64,000 bases of DNA from Nocardia cyriacigeorgica (GTDB lineage Bacteria; Actinomycetota; Actinomycetes; Mycobacteriales; Mycobacteriaceae). The stretch is from positions 62,001-126,000 of the forward strand of contig NZ_JAAGUY010000001.1 of the NCBI RefSeq assembly GCF_010868145.1, written 5' to 3'. The position numbers were made by a program, and so were the translations under genes. The notes beneath the pieces were generated by a model, which ran no database searches, was not told the DNA's origin, and saw only the letters and a program-made list of their open reading frames with translations. Below, in pieces: positions 25,834 through 35,296 of the stretch (the first letter of the stretch is position 1; every line of letters starts with the position of its first letter).

Positions 25834-28800
25834 GTGGCGTCGAGCGAACACACCGGCGGCTCCATCGAAGACCTGCTCCTGCGCAGCGGACGCTTCTTCA
25901 CCCCCGGTGAGGTCTCGCCGGACCGCCGCACGGTCACCAGGGAAGGCGGCCGCGAGGGCGACGTGTTCTACCGAGACCGCTGGAGTCACGACAAGGTGGT
26001 GCGCTCCACCCACGGCGTCAACTGCACCGGCTCCTGCTCATGGAAGATCTACGTCAAAGACGACATCATCACCTGGGAAACCCAGGAAACCGACTATCCG
26101 TCGGTGGGCCCGGACCGGCCCGAATACGAACCGCGCGGCTGCCCGCGCGGCGCCGCGTTCTCCTGGTACACCTATTCGCCGACCCGGGTGCGGTATCCGT
26201 ATGTGCGCGGGGTGCTGCTCGACCTCTACCGCGCGGCGAAGGCCGAACACGGCGACCCGGTGACGGCGTGGGCGGCGATCCAGTCCGACCCCGACCTGCG
26301 CCGCCGCTACCAGCAGGTGCGAGGCAAGGGCGGTCTGGTCCGGTCGAGCTGGGAGGAAGCCACCGAGATCATCGCCGCGGCACATGTGCACACCATCAAG
26401 ACCTACGGCCCGGACCGGATCGCCGGATTCTCACCCATTCCCGCCATGTCGATGGTGTCCTTCGCCGCGGGCTCACGGTTCGTCGAACTGCTCGGCGGGG
26501 TGATGACCTCGTTCTACGACTGGTATGCCGATCTGCCGGTTGCCTCGCCCCAGGTATTCGGCGATCAAACCGATGTCCCCGAATCCGGTGACTGGTGGGA
26601 CGCGGCATATCTGATGATGTGGGGCTCCAATGTGCCGGTCACCCGCACGCCGGACGCGCATTGGATGGCGGAGGTGCGCTACCGCGGCACCAAGGTGGTC
26701 ACCGTCAGCCCCGATTACGCGGACAACACCAAGTTCGCCGATGAATGGATGCCGTGTGCGGCGGGCACGGACGGCGCCATGGCCATGGCGATGGGGCATG
26801 TGATCGCCTCGGAGTATTTCGTCCGGCGCCGCGAGCCGTTCTTCGTCGACTACGTCCGCCAGTACACGGACCTGCCGTTCCTGATCAAGCTCGAAGAGCG
26901 GGACGGACGCCTGGTTCCGGGCAAGAACCTGACCGCGGCCGACATGGGGGAGTCGTCGGAAAACGCTGCCTTCAAACCGGTATTGCTCGACGGCGCCACC
27001 GGAGCGCCCGCGGTGCCACACGGGTCACTCGGCTTCCGGTTCGGCGCCGAAGGCGTCGGCAAATGGAATCTGGACCTCGGCGATCTCGCGCCCGCCCTGA
27101 CGGTCGATTCGAGCGACGCCGCTACCGCTGTCATCACACTGCCGCGCTTCGACAGCATCGACGGTAGCGGTAGCACCATCGAGCGCGGCGTACCCGTCCG
27201 CAGCGTCGCCGGGCATCGGGTGTGCACGGTATTCGACCTGATGCTGGCTCAGTACGGTGTCGCGCGTGCGGGCCTGCCCGGGAAATGGCCGACGGGATAC
27301 GACGATCCCGACTCGCCGTGCACCCCGGCGTGGCAAGAGTCCATCACCGGAGTTTCCGCAGCCCAGGTGATTCGGATCGCGCGCGAATTCGCCGACAACG
27401 CCATCGAATCCGGTGGCCGTTCGATGATCATCATGGGTGCGGGGATCTGTCAGTGGTTCCACGGCGACGCCACCTACCGCGCCATCTTGAGTCTGCTGCT
27501 GTTGACCGGGTCGATGGGCCGCAACGGCGGCGGCTGGGCGCACTATGTCGGGCAGGAGAAGTGCAGGCCGGTGACGGGCTGGGCGACCGTCGCGATGGGC
27601 ACCGACTGGAATCGGCCACCACGCCAGATGGCGGGCACCTCCTACTGGTACGTGCACACCGACCAGTGGCGCTACGACGGTTACCGCGCCGACGCCTTGT
27701 CCGCGCCGACCGCTCGTGGCCGGTTCCGCGGCAAGCACACCATCGATGTGCTGGCCTCGGCGGCGGCAATGGGCTGGACCCCGTTCTATCCGCAGTTCGA
27801 CCGTTCGACGCTGGAGCTGGCCGACGAGGCCCGCGCCGCCGGCGTCGATCCGGTGCAGTACGTGACGGAGCGACTGGCCGATGGCGAAGTGCAGTCCGCG
27901 CTCGCCGACCCCGACGCCCCACAGAACTGGCCACGGGTGCTGAGTGTCTGGCGAGCCAACCTGCTCGGCTCCTCCAGCAAAGGTAACGAATACTTCCTGC
28001 GGCATCTGCTCGGTACGACGTCGAATGTGCAAGCCGAGCAGACGAAGCCGGAGCTGCGGCCCAACGGTGTCGCGTGGCGTGCACAGGCCCCTGAGGGCAA
28101 GCTCGATCTGCTCATGTCGATCGACTTCCGCATGACATCGACCACCATGCTGTCCGATGTGGTGCTGCCCGCGGCCACCTGGTATGAGAAATCCGATCTG
28201 TCCAGCACCGATATGCACCCGTATGTGCACGCCTTCACCCCGGCAATCGACCCGCCGTGGGAGGCCCGTTCGGATTTCGACGCCTTCGCCACCATCGCCC
28301 GCCGGTTCTCCGCCATGGCCGAGAAACATCTCGGCCAGCGCACCGATCTCGTGCTCGGCACACTCCAGCACGATACGTCCGGTGCCATGGCGTATCCCGG
28401 TGGTACCGAAATGGATTGGCGCACTACGCGTGTGGCGCCGGTGCCGGGTGCGACGATGGGGCCGCTGGTCGCCGTGGAACGGGACTACCCCGCGATCGCG
28501 GAGAAATGGTCGGCGCTCGGCCCGCTCGTCGAATCGAAGGGGCTGACCACCAAGGGCGTCACCGTGCATCCGGATCAGGAGGTCGTCGAACTCGGCCGCA
28601 AGCACGGCGTGATGAATTCCGGTGCGGCGGCGGGACGCCCGGCGTTGGATACCGCCGACAAGATGGCCGAGACGATCCTCGCGCTTTCGGGCACCTCCAA
28701 CGGCAGGTTGGCGGTCGAAGGGTTCCGCGAGCTGGAGAAACGCACCGGCCGCAGGCTCGCGCATCTGGCCGAAGGCAGTGCGGAACGGCGGATCACCTTC

Positions 28801-29517
28801 GCCGACACCCAGGCCCGGCCGGTGCCGGTGATCACCAGTCCGGAGTGGTCGGGCAGTGAGACCGGCGGGCGGCGGTATGCGCCGTTCACGGTGAATATCG
28901 AGGAGCTCACACCGTTCCACACCCTCACCGGCCGCATGCATTTCTACCTCGACCACGATTGGATCGAGGAACTCGGCGAACAACTGCCGATCTACCGGCC
29001 ACCGCTGGATATGGCGCTGCTGTTCGACGAACCGCGGGTGGGGCAGGCTCGTGACGGTGTCGGAATCACGGTCCGCTATCTGACCCCGCACTCCAAGTGG
29101 TCGATCCACTCGGAGTACCAGGACAACCTGCTGATGCTGTCATTGTCGCGCGGCGGCCCGACCATGTGGATGAGCCCCGCCGACGCCGCGAAGATCGAGG
29201 TCGCCGACAACGAGTGGGTGGAGGCGGTCAACCGCAATGGCGTGCTGGTGTGCCGCGCGATCGTCTCCCATCGCATGCCCGAAGGCGTCGTCTATGTGCA
29301 CCACGCCCAGGAACGCACCATCGACGTGCCGCTCACCGAAACCACCGGCACTCGCGGCGGTATCCACAATTCGCTGACCCGGCTGTTGATCAAACCGACC
29401 CATCTGGCCGGTGGCTACGCCCAGACTTCGTTCGCCTTCAACTATCTGGGGCCGACCGGTAATCAACGCGACGAGGTGACCGTGGTTCGGCGCCGCAGCC
29501 AGGAGGTGAAGTACTGA
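25834..29517 (+). CDS. narG: Respiratory nitrate reductase alpha subunit
   Basis: A 1227-residue molybdo-bis-MGD catalytic subunit that reduces nitrate to nitrite on the cytoplasmic face of the membrane. The FS0 cluster ligands are visible near the N-terminus: H-x3-C-x3-C in HGVNCTGSC, with the later Cys in PRGCPRGAA. The Mo-domain segment MMWGSNVPVTRTPDAHW includes the expected aspartate region downstream. The GTG at 25834 has AAGGAGA at good spacing. Length and ends match NarG. It is the first gene of narGHJI, with a 1-bp overlap into narH. No narK transporter or nar-specific sensor is adjacent, and no clear FNR/ArnR-type site was identified upstream. Confidence 0.97.
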   Translation: MASSEHTGGSIEDLLLRSGRFFTPGEVSPDRRTVTREGGREGDVFYRDRWSHDKVVRSTHGVNCTGSCSWKIYVKDDIITWETQETDYPSVGPDRPEYEPRGCPRGAAFSWYTYSPTRVRYPYVRGVLLDLYRAAKAEHGDPVTAWAAIQSDPDLRRRYQQVRGKGGLVRSSWEEATEIIAAAHVHTIKTYGPDRIAGFSPIPAMSMVSFAAGSRFVELLGGVMTSFYDWYADLPVASPQVFGDQTDVPESGDWWDAAYLMMWGSNVPVTRTPDAHWMAEVRYRGTKVVTVSPDYADNTKFADEWMPCAAGTDGAMAMAMGHVIASEYFVRRREPFFVDYVRQYTDLPFLIKLEERDGRLVPGKNLTAADMGESSENAAFKPVLLDGATGAPAVPHGSLGFRFGAEGVGKWNLDLGDLAPALTVDSSDAATAVITLPRFDSIDGSGSTIERGVPVRSVAGHRVCTVFDLMLAQYGVARAGLPGKWPTGYDDPDSPCTPAWQESITGVSAAQVIRIAREFADNAIESGGRSMIIMGAGICQWFHGDATYRAILSLLLLTGSMGRNGGGWAHYVGQEKCRPVTGWATVAMGTDWNRPPRQMAGTSYWYVHTDQWRYDGYRADALSAPTARGRFRGKHTIDVLASAAAMGWTPFYPQFDRSTLELADEARAAGVDPVQYVTERLADGEVQSALADPDAPQNWPRVLSVWRANLLGSSSKGNEYFLRHLLGTTSNVQAEQTKPELRPNGVAWRAQAPEGKLDLLMSIDFRMTSTTMLSDVVLPAATWYEKSDLSSTDMHPYVHAFTPAIDPPWEARSDFDAFATIARRFSAMAEKHLGQRTDLVLGTLQHDTSGAMAYPGGTEMDWRTTRVAPVPGATMGPLVAVERDYPAIAEKWSALGPLVESKGLTTKGVTVHPDQEVVELGRKHGVMNSGAAAGRPALDTADKMAETILALSGTSNGRLAVEGFRELEKRTGRRLAHLAEGSAERRITFADTQARPVPVITSPEWSGSETGGRRYAPFTVNIEELTPFHTLTGRMHFYLDHDWIEELGEQLPIYRPPLDMALLFDEPRVGQARDGVGITVRYLTPHSKWSIHSEYQDNLLMLSLSRGGPTMWMSPADAAKIEVADNEWVEAVNRNGVLVCRAIVSHRMPEGVVYVHHAQERTIDVPLTETTGTRGGIHNSLTRLLIKPTHLAGGYAQTSFAFNYLGPTGNQRDEVTVVRRRSQEVKY

Positions 29518-31190
29518 TGAAGGTGATGGCGCAACTGGCGATGGTGATGAACCTCGACAAATGCATCGGCTGCCATACCTGTTCGGTGACATGCAAACAG
29601 GCGTGGACCAACCGCTCCGGCACCGAATACGTGTGGTTCAACAATGTGGAAACTCGTCCCGGACAAGGGTATCCGCGCACATACGAAGACCAGGAGCGTT
29701 GGCGCGGTGGATGGGTGCGTGACCGCAAAGGCCGCCTGCGGCTCCGTGACGGCGGCAGGTTCGCGAAACTCAGCCGCATCTTCTCCAACCCGAAGATGCC
29801 CGCCATGGACGACTACTACGAGCCGTGGACCTACGACTACGAGAACCTCACCAACGCTCCGCTCGGTGACCAGATGCCCGTGGCGCCGCCGCGCAGCCTG
29901 CTGACGGGCAAGCCGATGAAGGTCGGGTGGTCGGCGAACTGGGACGACGACCTCGGCGGCTCACCGGAAATCGTGCCTGGTGACCCGATTCTCGCTCAGG
30001 TGAGCGAGAAGGTCCGGCTGGAGCTGGAACAGACGTTCATGTTCTACCTGCCGCGCATCTGCGAGCACTGCCTCAACCCCGCGTGCGTGGCGTCGTGTCC
30101 GTCGGGGGCGATGTACAAACGCACCGAGGACGGCATCGTGCTGGTGGACCAGGACAAATGCCGCGGCTGGCGCATGTGTGTATCCGGATGCCCGTACAAG
30201 AAGGTGTATTTCAACCACAAGACCGGCAAGGCCGAGAAGTGCACGTTCTGTTATCCACGCGTCGAGGTCGGCATACCAACGGTCTGTGCGGAGACCTGTG
30301 TCGGTCGGCTGCGATACATCGGCCTTGTGCTCTACGACGTGGACAGAGTGCTCGACGCCGCCTCCGTCGCCGACGACCGCGACCTCTACGAAGCTCAGCT
30401 CGACACCCTGCTCGACCCCGCCGACCCGGAGGTCGTCGCCGGCGCGCGAGCACAGGGTATCCCCGACAGCTGGATCGACGCCGCACGGCGCTCACCGGTG
30501 CACGCGCTGATCAAGAAGTACCGGGTGGCATTGCCCCTGCATCCGGAATACCGCACCATGCCGATGGTCTGGTACGTGCCGCCGCTGTCGCCGGTGGTGG
30601 ATGCGGTGAGCCGCGACGGTCACGACGGCGAGGCCGCGGGCAATCTGTTCGGTGCCCTGGAGGCTCTGCGCATCCCCATCGAATACCTCGCCGGATTGTT
30701 CACCGCGGGTGATACCGACATCGTCGCGGGAGTGCTGCGCAAGCTGGCCGCGATGCGCTCATATATGCGCGATATCAATCTCGGTCGAGAACCGCAGGGG
30801 CATATTCCGGCCGCTGTCGGGATGAGTGAGGAGCAGATGTACGAGATGTACCGGCTGCTCGCCTTGGCGAAATACGACGACCGGTACGTGATTCCGTCCG
30901 CCTACGCCGAGGAAGGGCATCGGCTCGAGGAGGCGGTCAGCGAATGCGCGCTCGACTTCGACGGCGGCCCGGGGATGTACGGGGAGGGCCCGTTCGGCGA
31001 ATCCAGTGGCGGACCGGTCCCGGTCGCGGTGGAGACCTTTCACGCGCTGCGGCAGCGGCAGACCAGCGAATCATTCGGCGCGACCGCAAGCAACCCGTCC
31101 CGGGTCAACCTGCTCAACTGGGACGGCAACGGCGTACCGGAAGGGTTGTTCCCGGCCGGTAATGACAGGCGAGATGGAGTACGCCGATGA
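29517..31190 (+). CDS. narH: Respiratory nitrate reductase beta subunit
   Basis: A 557-residue iron-sulfur subunit passing electrons from NarI haems to NarG. Four Cys groups are present: CIGCHTCSVTCKQAW near residue 17, CEHCLNPACVASCPSGA near 180, CRGWRMCVSGCPYKK near 210, and CTFCYPR followed by CAETCVGR. The Trp in CRGWR marks the [3Fe-4S] cluster site exactly as in E. coli NarH, so all four clusters should assemble. The start ATG overlaps the narG stop (TGATG) with AGGAGG just upstream. The C-terminus overlaps narJ by 4 bp. Confidence 0.97.
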   Translation: MKVMAQLAMVMNLDKCIGCHTCSVTCKQAWTNRSGTEYVWFNNVETRPGQGYPRTYEDQERWRGGWVRDRKGRLRLRDGGRFAKLSRIFSNPKMPAMDDYYEPWTYDYENLTNAPLGDQMPVAPPRSLLTGKPMKVGWSANWDDDLGGSPEIVPGDPILAQVSEKVRLELEQTFMFYLPRICEHCLNPACVASCPSGAMYKRTEDGIVLVDQDKCRGWRMCVSGCPYKKVYFNHKTGKAEKCTFCYPRVEVGIPTVCAETCVGRLRYIGLVLYDVDRVLDAASVADDRDLYEAQLDTLLDPADPEVVAGARAQGIPDSWIDAARRSPVHALIKKYRVALPLHPEYRTMPMVWYVPPLSPVVDAVSRDGHDGEAAGNLFGALEALRIPIEYLAGLFTAGDTDIVAGVLRKLAAMRSYMRDINLGREPQGHIPAAVGMSEEQMYEMYRLLALAKYDDRYVIPSAYAEEGHRLEEAVSECALDFDGGPGMYGEGPFGESSGGPVPVAVETFHALRQRQTSESFGATASNPSRVNLLNWDGNGVPEGLFPAGNDRRDGVRR

Positions 31191-31852
31191 AGTGGGGTAG
31201 GCGTCGCGGCACCGAACCCGACCCGCGACGGCTGGTGTGGCAGTCGGCCTCGCTATTGCTGGCCTATCCGGACGCTACGCAGGATGCGCGCCTCGGCACG
31301 GTCGAGGCGTTGTGCGATCGGTTGTCGGCTGAACGCGCCGAGCCACTCCGGACGACCGTCGCGCATCTGCGGCGGATCCCGGTGTCGGAGGCGGCCCGGC
31401 ACTACGTCGAGACCTTCGACCTACAGCGGCGGACCACCCTACTGTTGACCTACTGGACCGACGGTGACACCCGAAATCGCGGCACCGCCATGCTCGGATT
31501 CGCTCAGACCTACCGTGCGGCGGGCGCGACGCCTCCCACGGGGGAGGCACCCGACCATCTCGCGGTCGTGCTGGAATTCGCCGCGACCGTCGACCCGGGC
31601 GGGGGCGGCCACCTGCTCGCCACGCATCGGCATGCCATCGACGCGGTGCGTACCGCGTTGGCCGAACGCGAATCGCCCTATGCGGCAGTGCTCGGCGCGG
31701 TCGCGGCGTCCTTGCCAGCAGCGTCGGACCAGGATGTGCGTCGCGCCCGCGAACTGGCCCTGGCCGGTCCGCCCGTCGAACAGGTCGGCCTGCAACCGTT
31801 CACGCTGACCGTGCCGCCGCGCCGCAGCACCGCCGGACAGGGAGGTCGCTGA
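31187..31852 (+). CDS. narJ: Nitrate reductase molybdenum cofactor assembly chaperone
   Basis: A 221-residue all-helical TorD/NarJ-family chaperone that holds apo-NarG for cofactor insertion and is not part of the final enzyme. Recognisable parts are the N-terminal WQSASLLLAYPD and the middle YVETFDLQRRTTLLLTYWTDGDTRNRG, the classic NarJ block with FD...R..L.L. The ATG overlaps the narH stop by 4 bp. A narrow spacing to narI (2 bp) confirms the operon. The C-terminal 20 residues are basic and low complexity. Confidence 0.95.
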   Translation: MKWGRRRGTEPDPRRLVWQSASLLLAYPDATQDARLGTVEALCDRLSAERAEPLRTTVAHLRRIPVSEAARHYVETFDLQRRTTLLLTYWTDGDTRNRGTAMLGFAQTYRAAGATPPTGEAPDHLAVVLEFAATVDPGGGGHLLATHRHAIDAVRTALAERESPYAAVLGAVAASLPAASDQDVRRARELALAGPPVEQVGLQPFTLTVPPRRSTAGQGGR

Positions 31853-31854
31853 CG

Positions 31855-32586
31855 ATGTCGGCCGGAGAGATCTTCTGGGATGTCATCCCCTATGTGACGC
31901 TGGCGGTCCTGGCCGTGGGGACCTGGTGGCGCTACCGCTACGACAAATTCGGCTGGACCACCCGCTCCTCACAGCTGTACGAGAGCAAGCTGCTGCGGGT
32001 GGGCAGCCCGCTGTTCCATTTCGGCATCCTCGTCGTCATCGTCGGCCACATCATCGGTTTGGTGATCCCGGAATCGTGGACGGATGCGATCGGCATGAGC
32101 GAACACGCCTACCATGTCCAGGCGCTGGCATTGGGCACCATTGCCGGAATCGCGACGCTGACAGGCGCGGCGCTACTGGTGTACCGGCGCCGGTCCACCG
32201 GGCCGGTATTCACCGCAACCACAGGGAACGACAAACTGATGTACGCCGTGCTGATCGCGGCGATCGTGGCCGGTCTCGCGACAACGTTGATGGGGGCGGG
32301 GGTGGTCGGCGAGGAACACAATTACCGCGAAACCGTCTCACCGTGGTTCCGGTCGATCTGGATCTTGCAGCCGCGTGGCGACTTGATGGCGCAGGCACCG
32401 CTGTCGTTCCACATCCACGTCGTCATCGCTTTGACGTTGTTCGCACTGTGGCCGTTCACCCGGCTCGTGCACGCGTTCAGCGCTCCCGTTGCCTACCTGT
32501 TCCGGCCCTACATCGTGTACCGCAGTCGCGGACATGCCCGCCAGGGCGAGCTGGTGGGTTCGCGGCCACAACGGCGCGGCTGGTGA
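31855..32586 (+). CDS. narI: Respiratory nitrate reductase gamma subunit, cytochrome b
   Basis: A 243-residue integral membrane subunit with five transmembrane helices that oxidises menaquinol or ubiquinol and carries two b haems. Histidines for haem are seen in LFHFGILVVIVGHIIGL (helix 2) and in LSFHIHVVIALTLFALWPFTRLVHAFSAP (helix 5), as in E. coli NarI. GGAGGTCGCTGACG precedes the ATG. It is the last gene of narGHJI; a hairpin overlaps its stop codon and that of the convergent flavoprotein gene. The complete four-gene set predicts nitrate respiration under oxygen limitation. Confidence 0.96.
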   Translation: MSAGEIFWDVIPYVTLAVLAVGTWWRYRYDKFGWTTRSSQLYESKLLRVGSPLFHFGILVVIVGHIIGLVIPESWTDAIGMSEHAYHVQALALGTIAGIATLTGAALLVYRRRSTGPVFTATTGNDKLMYAVLIAAIVAGLATTLMGAGVVGEEHNYRETVSPWFRSIWILQPRGDLMAQAPLSFHIHVVIALTLFALWPFTRLVHAFSAPVAYLFRPYIVYRSRGHARQGELVGSRPQRRGW

Positions 32587-32604
32587 CCCCGGCCGTGGGT
32601 CACC
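32582..32604. terminator. Bidirectional hairpin between narI and the convergent flavoprotein operon
   Basis: GGTGACCC and GGGTCACC form a perfect 8-bp stem with a 7-nt loop. The hairpin includes the stop codons of both convergent genes (narI ends at 32586, the flavoprotein at 32600), so one short element probably ends both transcripts. Confidence 0.6.
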
Positions 32605-35296
32605 CGGTGAGCGCGCGGCGGGCATAGGCACGGACGTCGGCGTCGGGATCGTCGACCGCCTGCTTCAGCGCGATCCGGGCCGAATCGAGGCCAGTCCAGT
32701 TCGACAGCGCCAACACGGCGGCCTTGCGGACATCGAGATGCGGATCCGACAGCGCCTCCGTCAACGGCGGTAGTGCGAACTCTGGATCCGCACCGACCAG
32801 ACCGCGCGCCGCACCGACACGCACCTGCCAGGCCGAATGCCGTAGTGCGGTGATGAGTTCGGCGGTCGTGTCGGCGTCGGTACCGAGCGCGGCGAACGCG
32901 CCCAATGCCGCGGCACGCACCAGTGGATCGCGGTCGGCCGTGAGCGTGCGCACCACGTCGACACCACCGGCACCGATCGTCGCCAAGCCCTGGGCGACGG
33001 CGATGCGTACCTCCCGGCTCGCGTCGGCTGCCAAGGCGGCCACACTGTCACCGTCGTCGAGGGAAACCAGCGCGCGCACGGCCTCGATTCGCACCCGGTG
33101 ATCGGTGTCGGTGAGCGCGGCAGTGAATTGTGCGGCGGTCCCGGCGCGCAGGGCACGCAGCAGATCCACCACGGTCGACCGGACAACGGGGTCGGGGGAG
33201 TGCAGCCGCTGCGCGAGCCCGTCGGCAGAGGGCAGGACCTCGACCAGTTCGCGCAGGCCCGCCGTGGCCGCAGTGCGCACGGAGGCGGACCCGTCGTCGA
33301 GCGCGGCGATCAGTGCGGGGGTGAATCCCTCGGGGGTGTGCTCGGTGAGCACCGACAGCGCGGCCACCCGTACCATCGGGTCGGAGTCGGAGAGGTACTC
33401 GGCCAGCTCGGGCACGGTCGGCGCATCCAATCCGAGCAGTGTGACGAGACGGGGAGAAGGCGGCGCGGCCGGCTCCCGGACGACAGTCGAGACCGTGTCC
33501 GCGGCCGGTGCGCGCTGGGCGATCAGTTCGGGCTGCTCCACGAACTCGATCTCGGCGTCGGCCGAGGGCAGATCGTCCAACCCGGGGACCTGCACCAGAT
33601 ACGGCGCCACCGGACGCTTCAGGAATTCCATGTCGCCGTCGGCGTTCTTGCGCAGATTCAGGTGGTATCGCCAGCCCACATCGTCGCGTTCGGGTAGGTC
33701 CGCGCGTTCGTGATAGAGCCCCCACCGCGATTCGGTGCGGGTCAGCGAACTGCGTGCCGCCATCTCCGCGCAATCGCGGATGAACGACACCTCCACCGAA
33801 CGCATGAGCTCATGCGGGGTCCGTGCCCCCATCTCCGCGATCTCACCGCGCATCCGCTCGAAGGTCTCCACCGCGATCGACAGCTTGGCGGCAGTCTTGG
33901 GCGGGGCCACATAGTCGTTGACGAACCGGCGCAGCTTGTATTCGACCTGCGGCTGCGGCGGCCCGTCCGGCTGACGCAGCGGACGGTAGATCAACTCGTG
34001 GGCGTCGGCGAGCTGATCCCGCGGAAGTTCCTCGGGCGCGGCGATGTCGGCCAGCGTCGATGCGGCATGCGCGCCGGCCAGATCGCCGAAGACGAAGGCA
34101 CCGATCATGTAGTTGTGTGGCACGCACGCCAGATCACCGGCCGCGTACAAACCGGGCACCGAGGTCCGCGCGTTCTCGTCCACCCACACCCCGGAGGCCG
34201 AATGTCCGCTGCACAAGCCGATTTCGGAAATATGCATCTCGATATCGTGGGTGCGGTAGTCGTGGCCGCGGTTGGCGTGGAAGATGCCGCGGGTCGGGCG
34301 CTCGGTGGTGTGCAGGATCCCCTCGAGCGTCGACAAAGTCTCGTCCGGCAGATGCGACACCTTCAGATAGATGGGGCCGCGCGCCGATTCGATTTCACGC
34401 TTGACCTCCGACATCATCTGGCCCGACCAGTAGTCGGAGTCCACGAACCGTTCGCCCTCGGCGTTGACCTGATAGCCGCCGAACGGATTGGCGACATACG
34501 CGCACGCAGGCCCGTTGTAATCCTTGATCAGCGGATTGATCTGGAAGCATTCGATACCGCTGAGCTCGGCGCCCGCGTGATATGCCATCGAATAGCCGTC
34601 CCCGGCATTGGTCGGGTTCTCGTAGGTGCCGTAGAGGTAGCCGGAGGCGGGCAGCCCGAGCCGCCCACACGGACCGGTCGCGAGGATGACCGCCTTGGCG
34701 CCGACGGCGACGAATTCGCCGGTCCGGGTGTTCAGCGCCGCCGCACCGACCGCCCGGCAGTTCTCGGTGAGCACCCGAACCGGCATCAACCGGTTCTCGA
34801 TCCGGATCCGCTCCCGCATCTTGCGTTGGCGCAGTACGCGATACAGCGCCTTCTTGACGTCCTTTCCCTCGGGCATGGGCAGCACATACGACCCGGAACG
34901 ATGCACCCGCCGCACCGCGTACTCGCCGTATTCGTCCTTCTCGAACTTCACCCCGTAGGTCTCCAGTCGCTGCACCATGGCGAAGCCGCGGGTCGCGGTC
35001 TGATAGACCGTGCGCTGGTCGACGATGCCGTCGTTGGCGCGGGTGATCTCGGCGACGTAGTCCTCCGGCTCGGCCTTGCCGGGGATGACAGCGTTGTTCA
35101 CGCCGTCCATCCCCATGGCCAGCGCACCGGAATGACGCACATGCGCCTTCTCCAGCAGCAGCACATTCGCGCCCTGTTCGGCGGCGGTGAGGGCGGCCAT
35201 CGTGCCGGCCGTTCCGCCGCCGATGACGAGCACATCGCAGTCCAAGCGGACGGCGTCGGCGAGATCCGGTGCTGCGAACAAGGTCGGTGCGGTCAC
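32600..35296 (-). CDS. APS-reductase/fumarate-reductase-type flavoprotein fused to HEAT repeats
   Basis: About 898 residues from a GTG that overlaps the ATPase stop by 4 bp. Residues 18-45 carry the FAD Rossmann motif (VIGGGTAGTMAALTAAEQG), and GLYAAGDLACVPHNYMIGAFVFG near 385-410 is the second FAD site. The layout, including AETYGVKF-like and ARGPIYLKVS blocks, resembles AprA (APS reductase alpha) more than SdhA/FrdA, and the C-terminal SdhA-type helical domain follows to about 590. From about 625 to the end are roughly eight short HEAT/PBS-lyase-like repeats (DPMVRVAALSVL, DHRVRIEAVRALV, HLDVRKAAVLAL). Its likely electron partner is the ferredoxin of the same operon. The importer genes suggest it acts on an imported compound. 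The catalytic reaction is unknown. Confidence 0.85.
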   Translation of the reverse strand: MTAPTLFAAPDLADAVRLDCDVLVIGGGTAGTMAALTAAEQGANVLLLEKAHVRHSGALAMGMDGVNNAVIPGKAEPEDYVAEITRANDGIVDQRTVYQTATRGFAMVQRLETYGVKFEKDEYGEYAVRRVHRSGSYVLPMPEGKDVKKALYRVLRQRKMRERIRIENRLMPVRVLTENCRAVGAAALNTRTGEFVAVGAKAVILATGPCGRLGLPASGYLYGTYENPTNAGDGYSMAYHAGAELSGIECFQINPLIKDYNGPACAYVANPFGGYQVNAEGERFVDSDYWSGQMMSEVKREIESARGPIYLKVSHLPDETLSTLEGILHTTERPTRGIFHANRGHDYRTHDIEMHISEIGLCSGHSASGVWVDENARTSVPGLYAAGDLACVPHNYMIGAFVFGDLAGAHAASTLADIAAPEELPRDQLADAHELIYRPLRQPDGPPQPQVEYKLRRFVNDYVAPPKTAAKLSIAVETFERMRGEIAEMGARTPHELMRSVEVSFIRDCAEMAARSSLTRTESRWGLYHERADLPERDDVGWRYHLNLRKNADGDMEFLKRPVAPYLVQVPGLDDLPSADAEIEFVEQPELIAQRAPAADTVSTVVREPAAPPSPRLVTLLGLDAPTVPELAEYLSDSDPMVRVAALSVLTEHTPEGFTPALIAALDDGSASVRTAATAGLRELVEVLPSADGLAQRLHSPDPVVRSTVVDLLRALRAGTAAQFTAALTDTDHRVRIEAVRALVSLDDGDSVAALAADASREVRIAVAQGLATIGAGGVDVVRTLTADRDPLVRAAALGAFAALGTDADTTAELITALRHSAWQVRVGAARGLVGADPEFALPPLTEALSDPHLDVRKAAVLALSNWTGLDSARIALKQAVDDPDADVRAYARRALTG

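Noticed and set aside
27025..29109. Open frame (694 codons) antisense to narG
   Set aside because: narG is a clear 1227-residue protein; the antisense frame has no domain.
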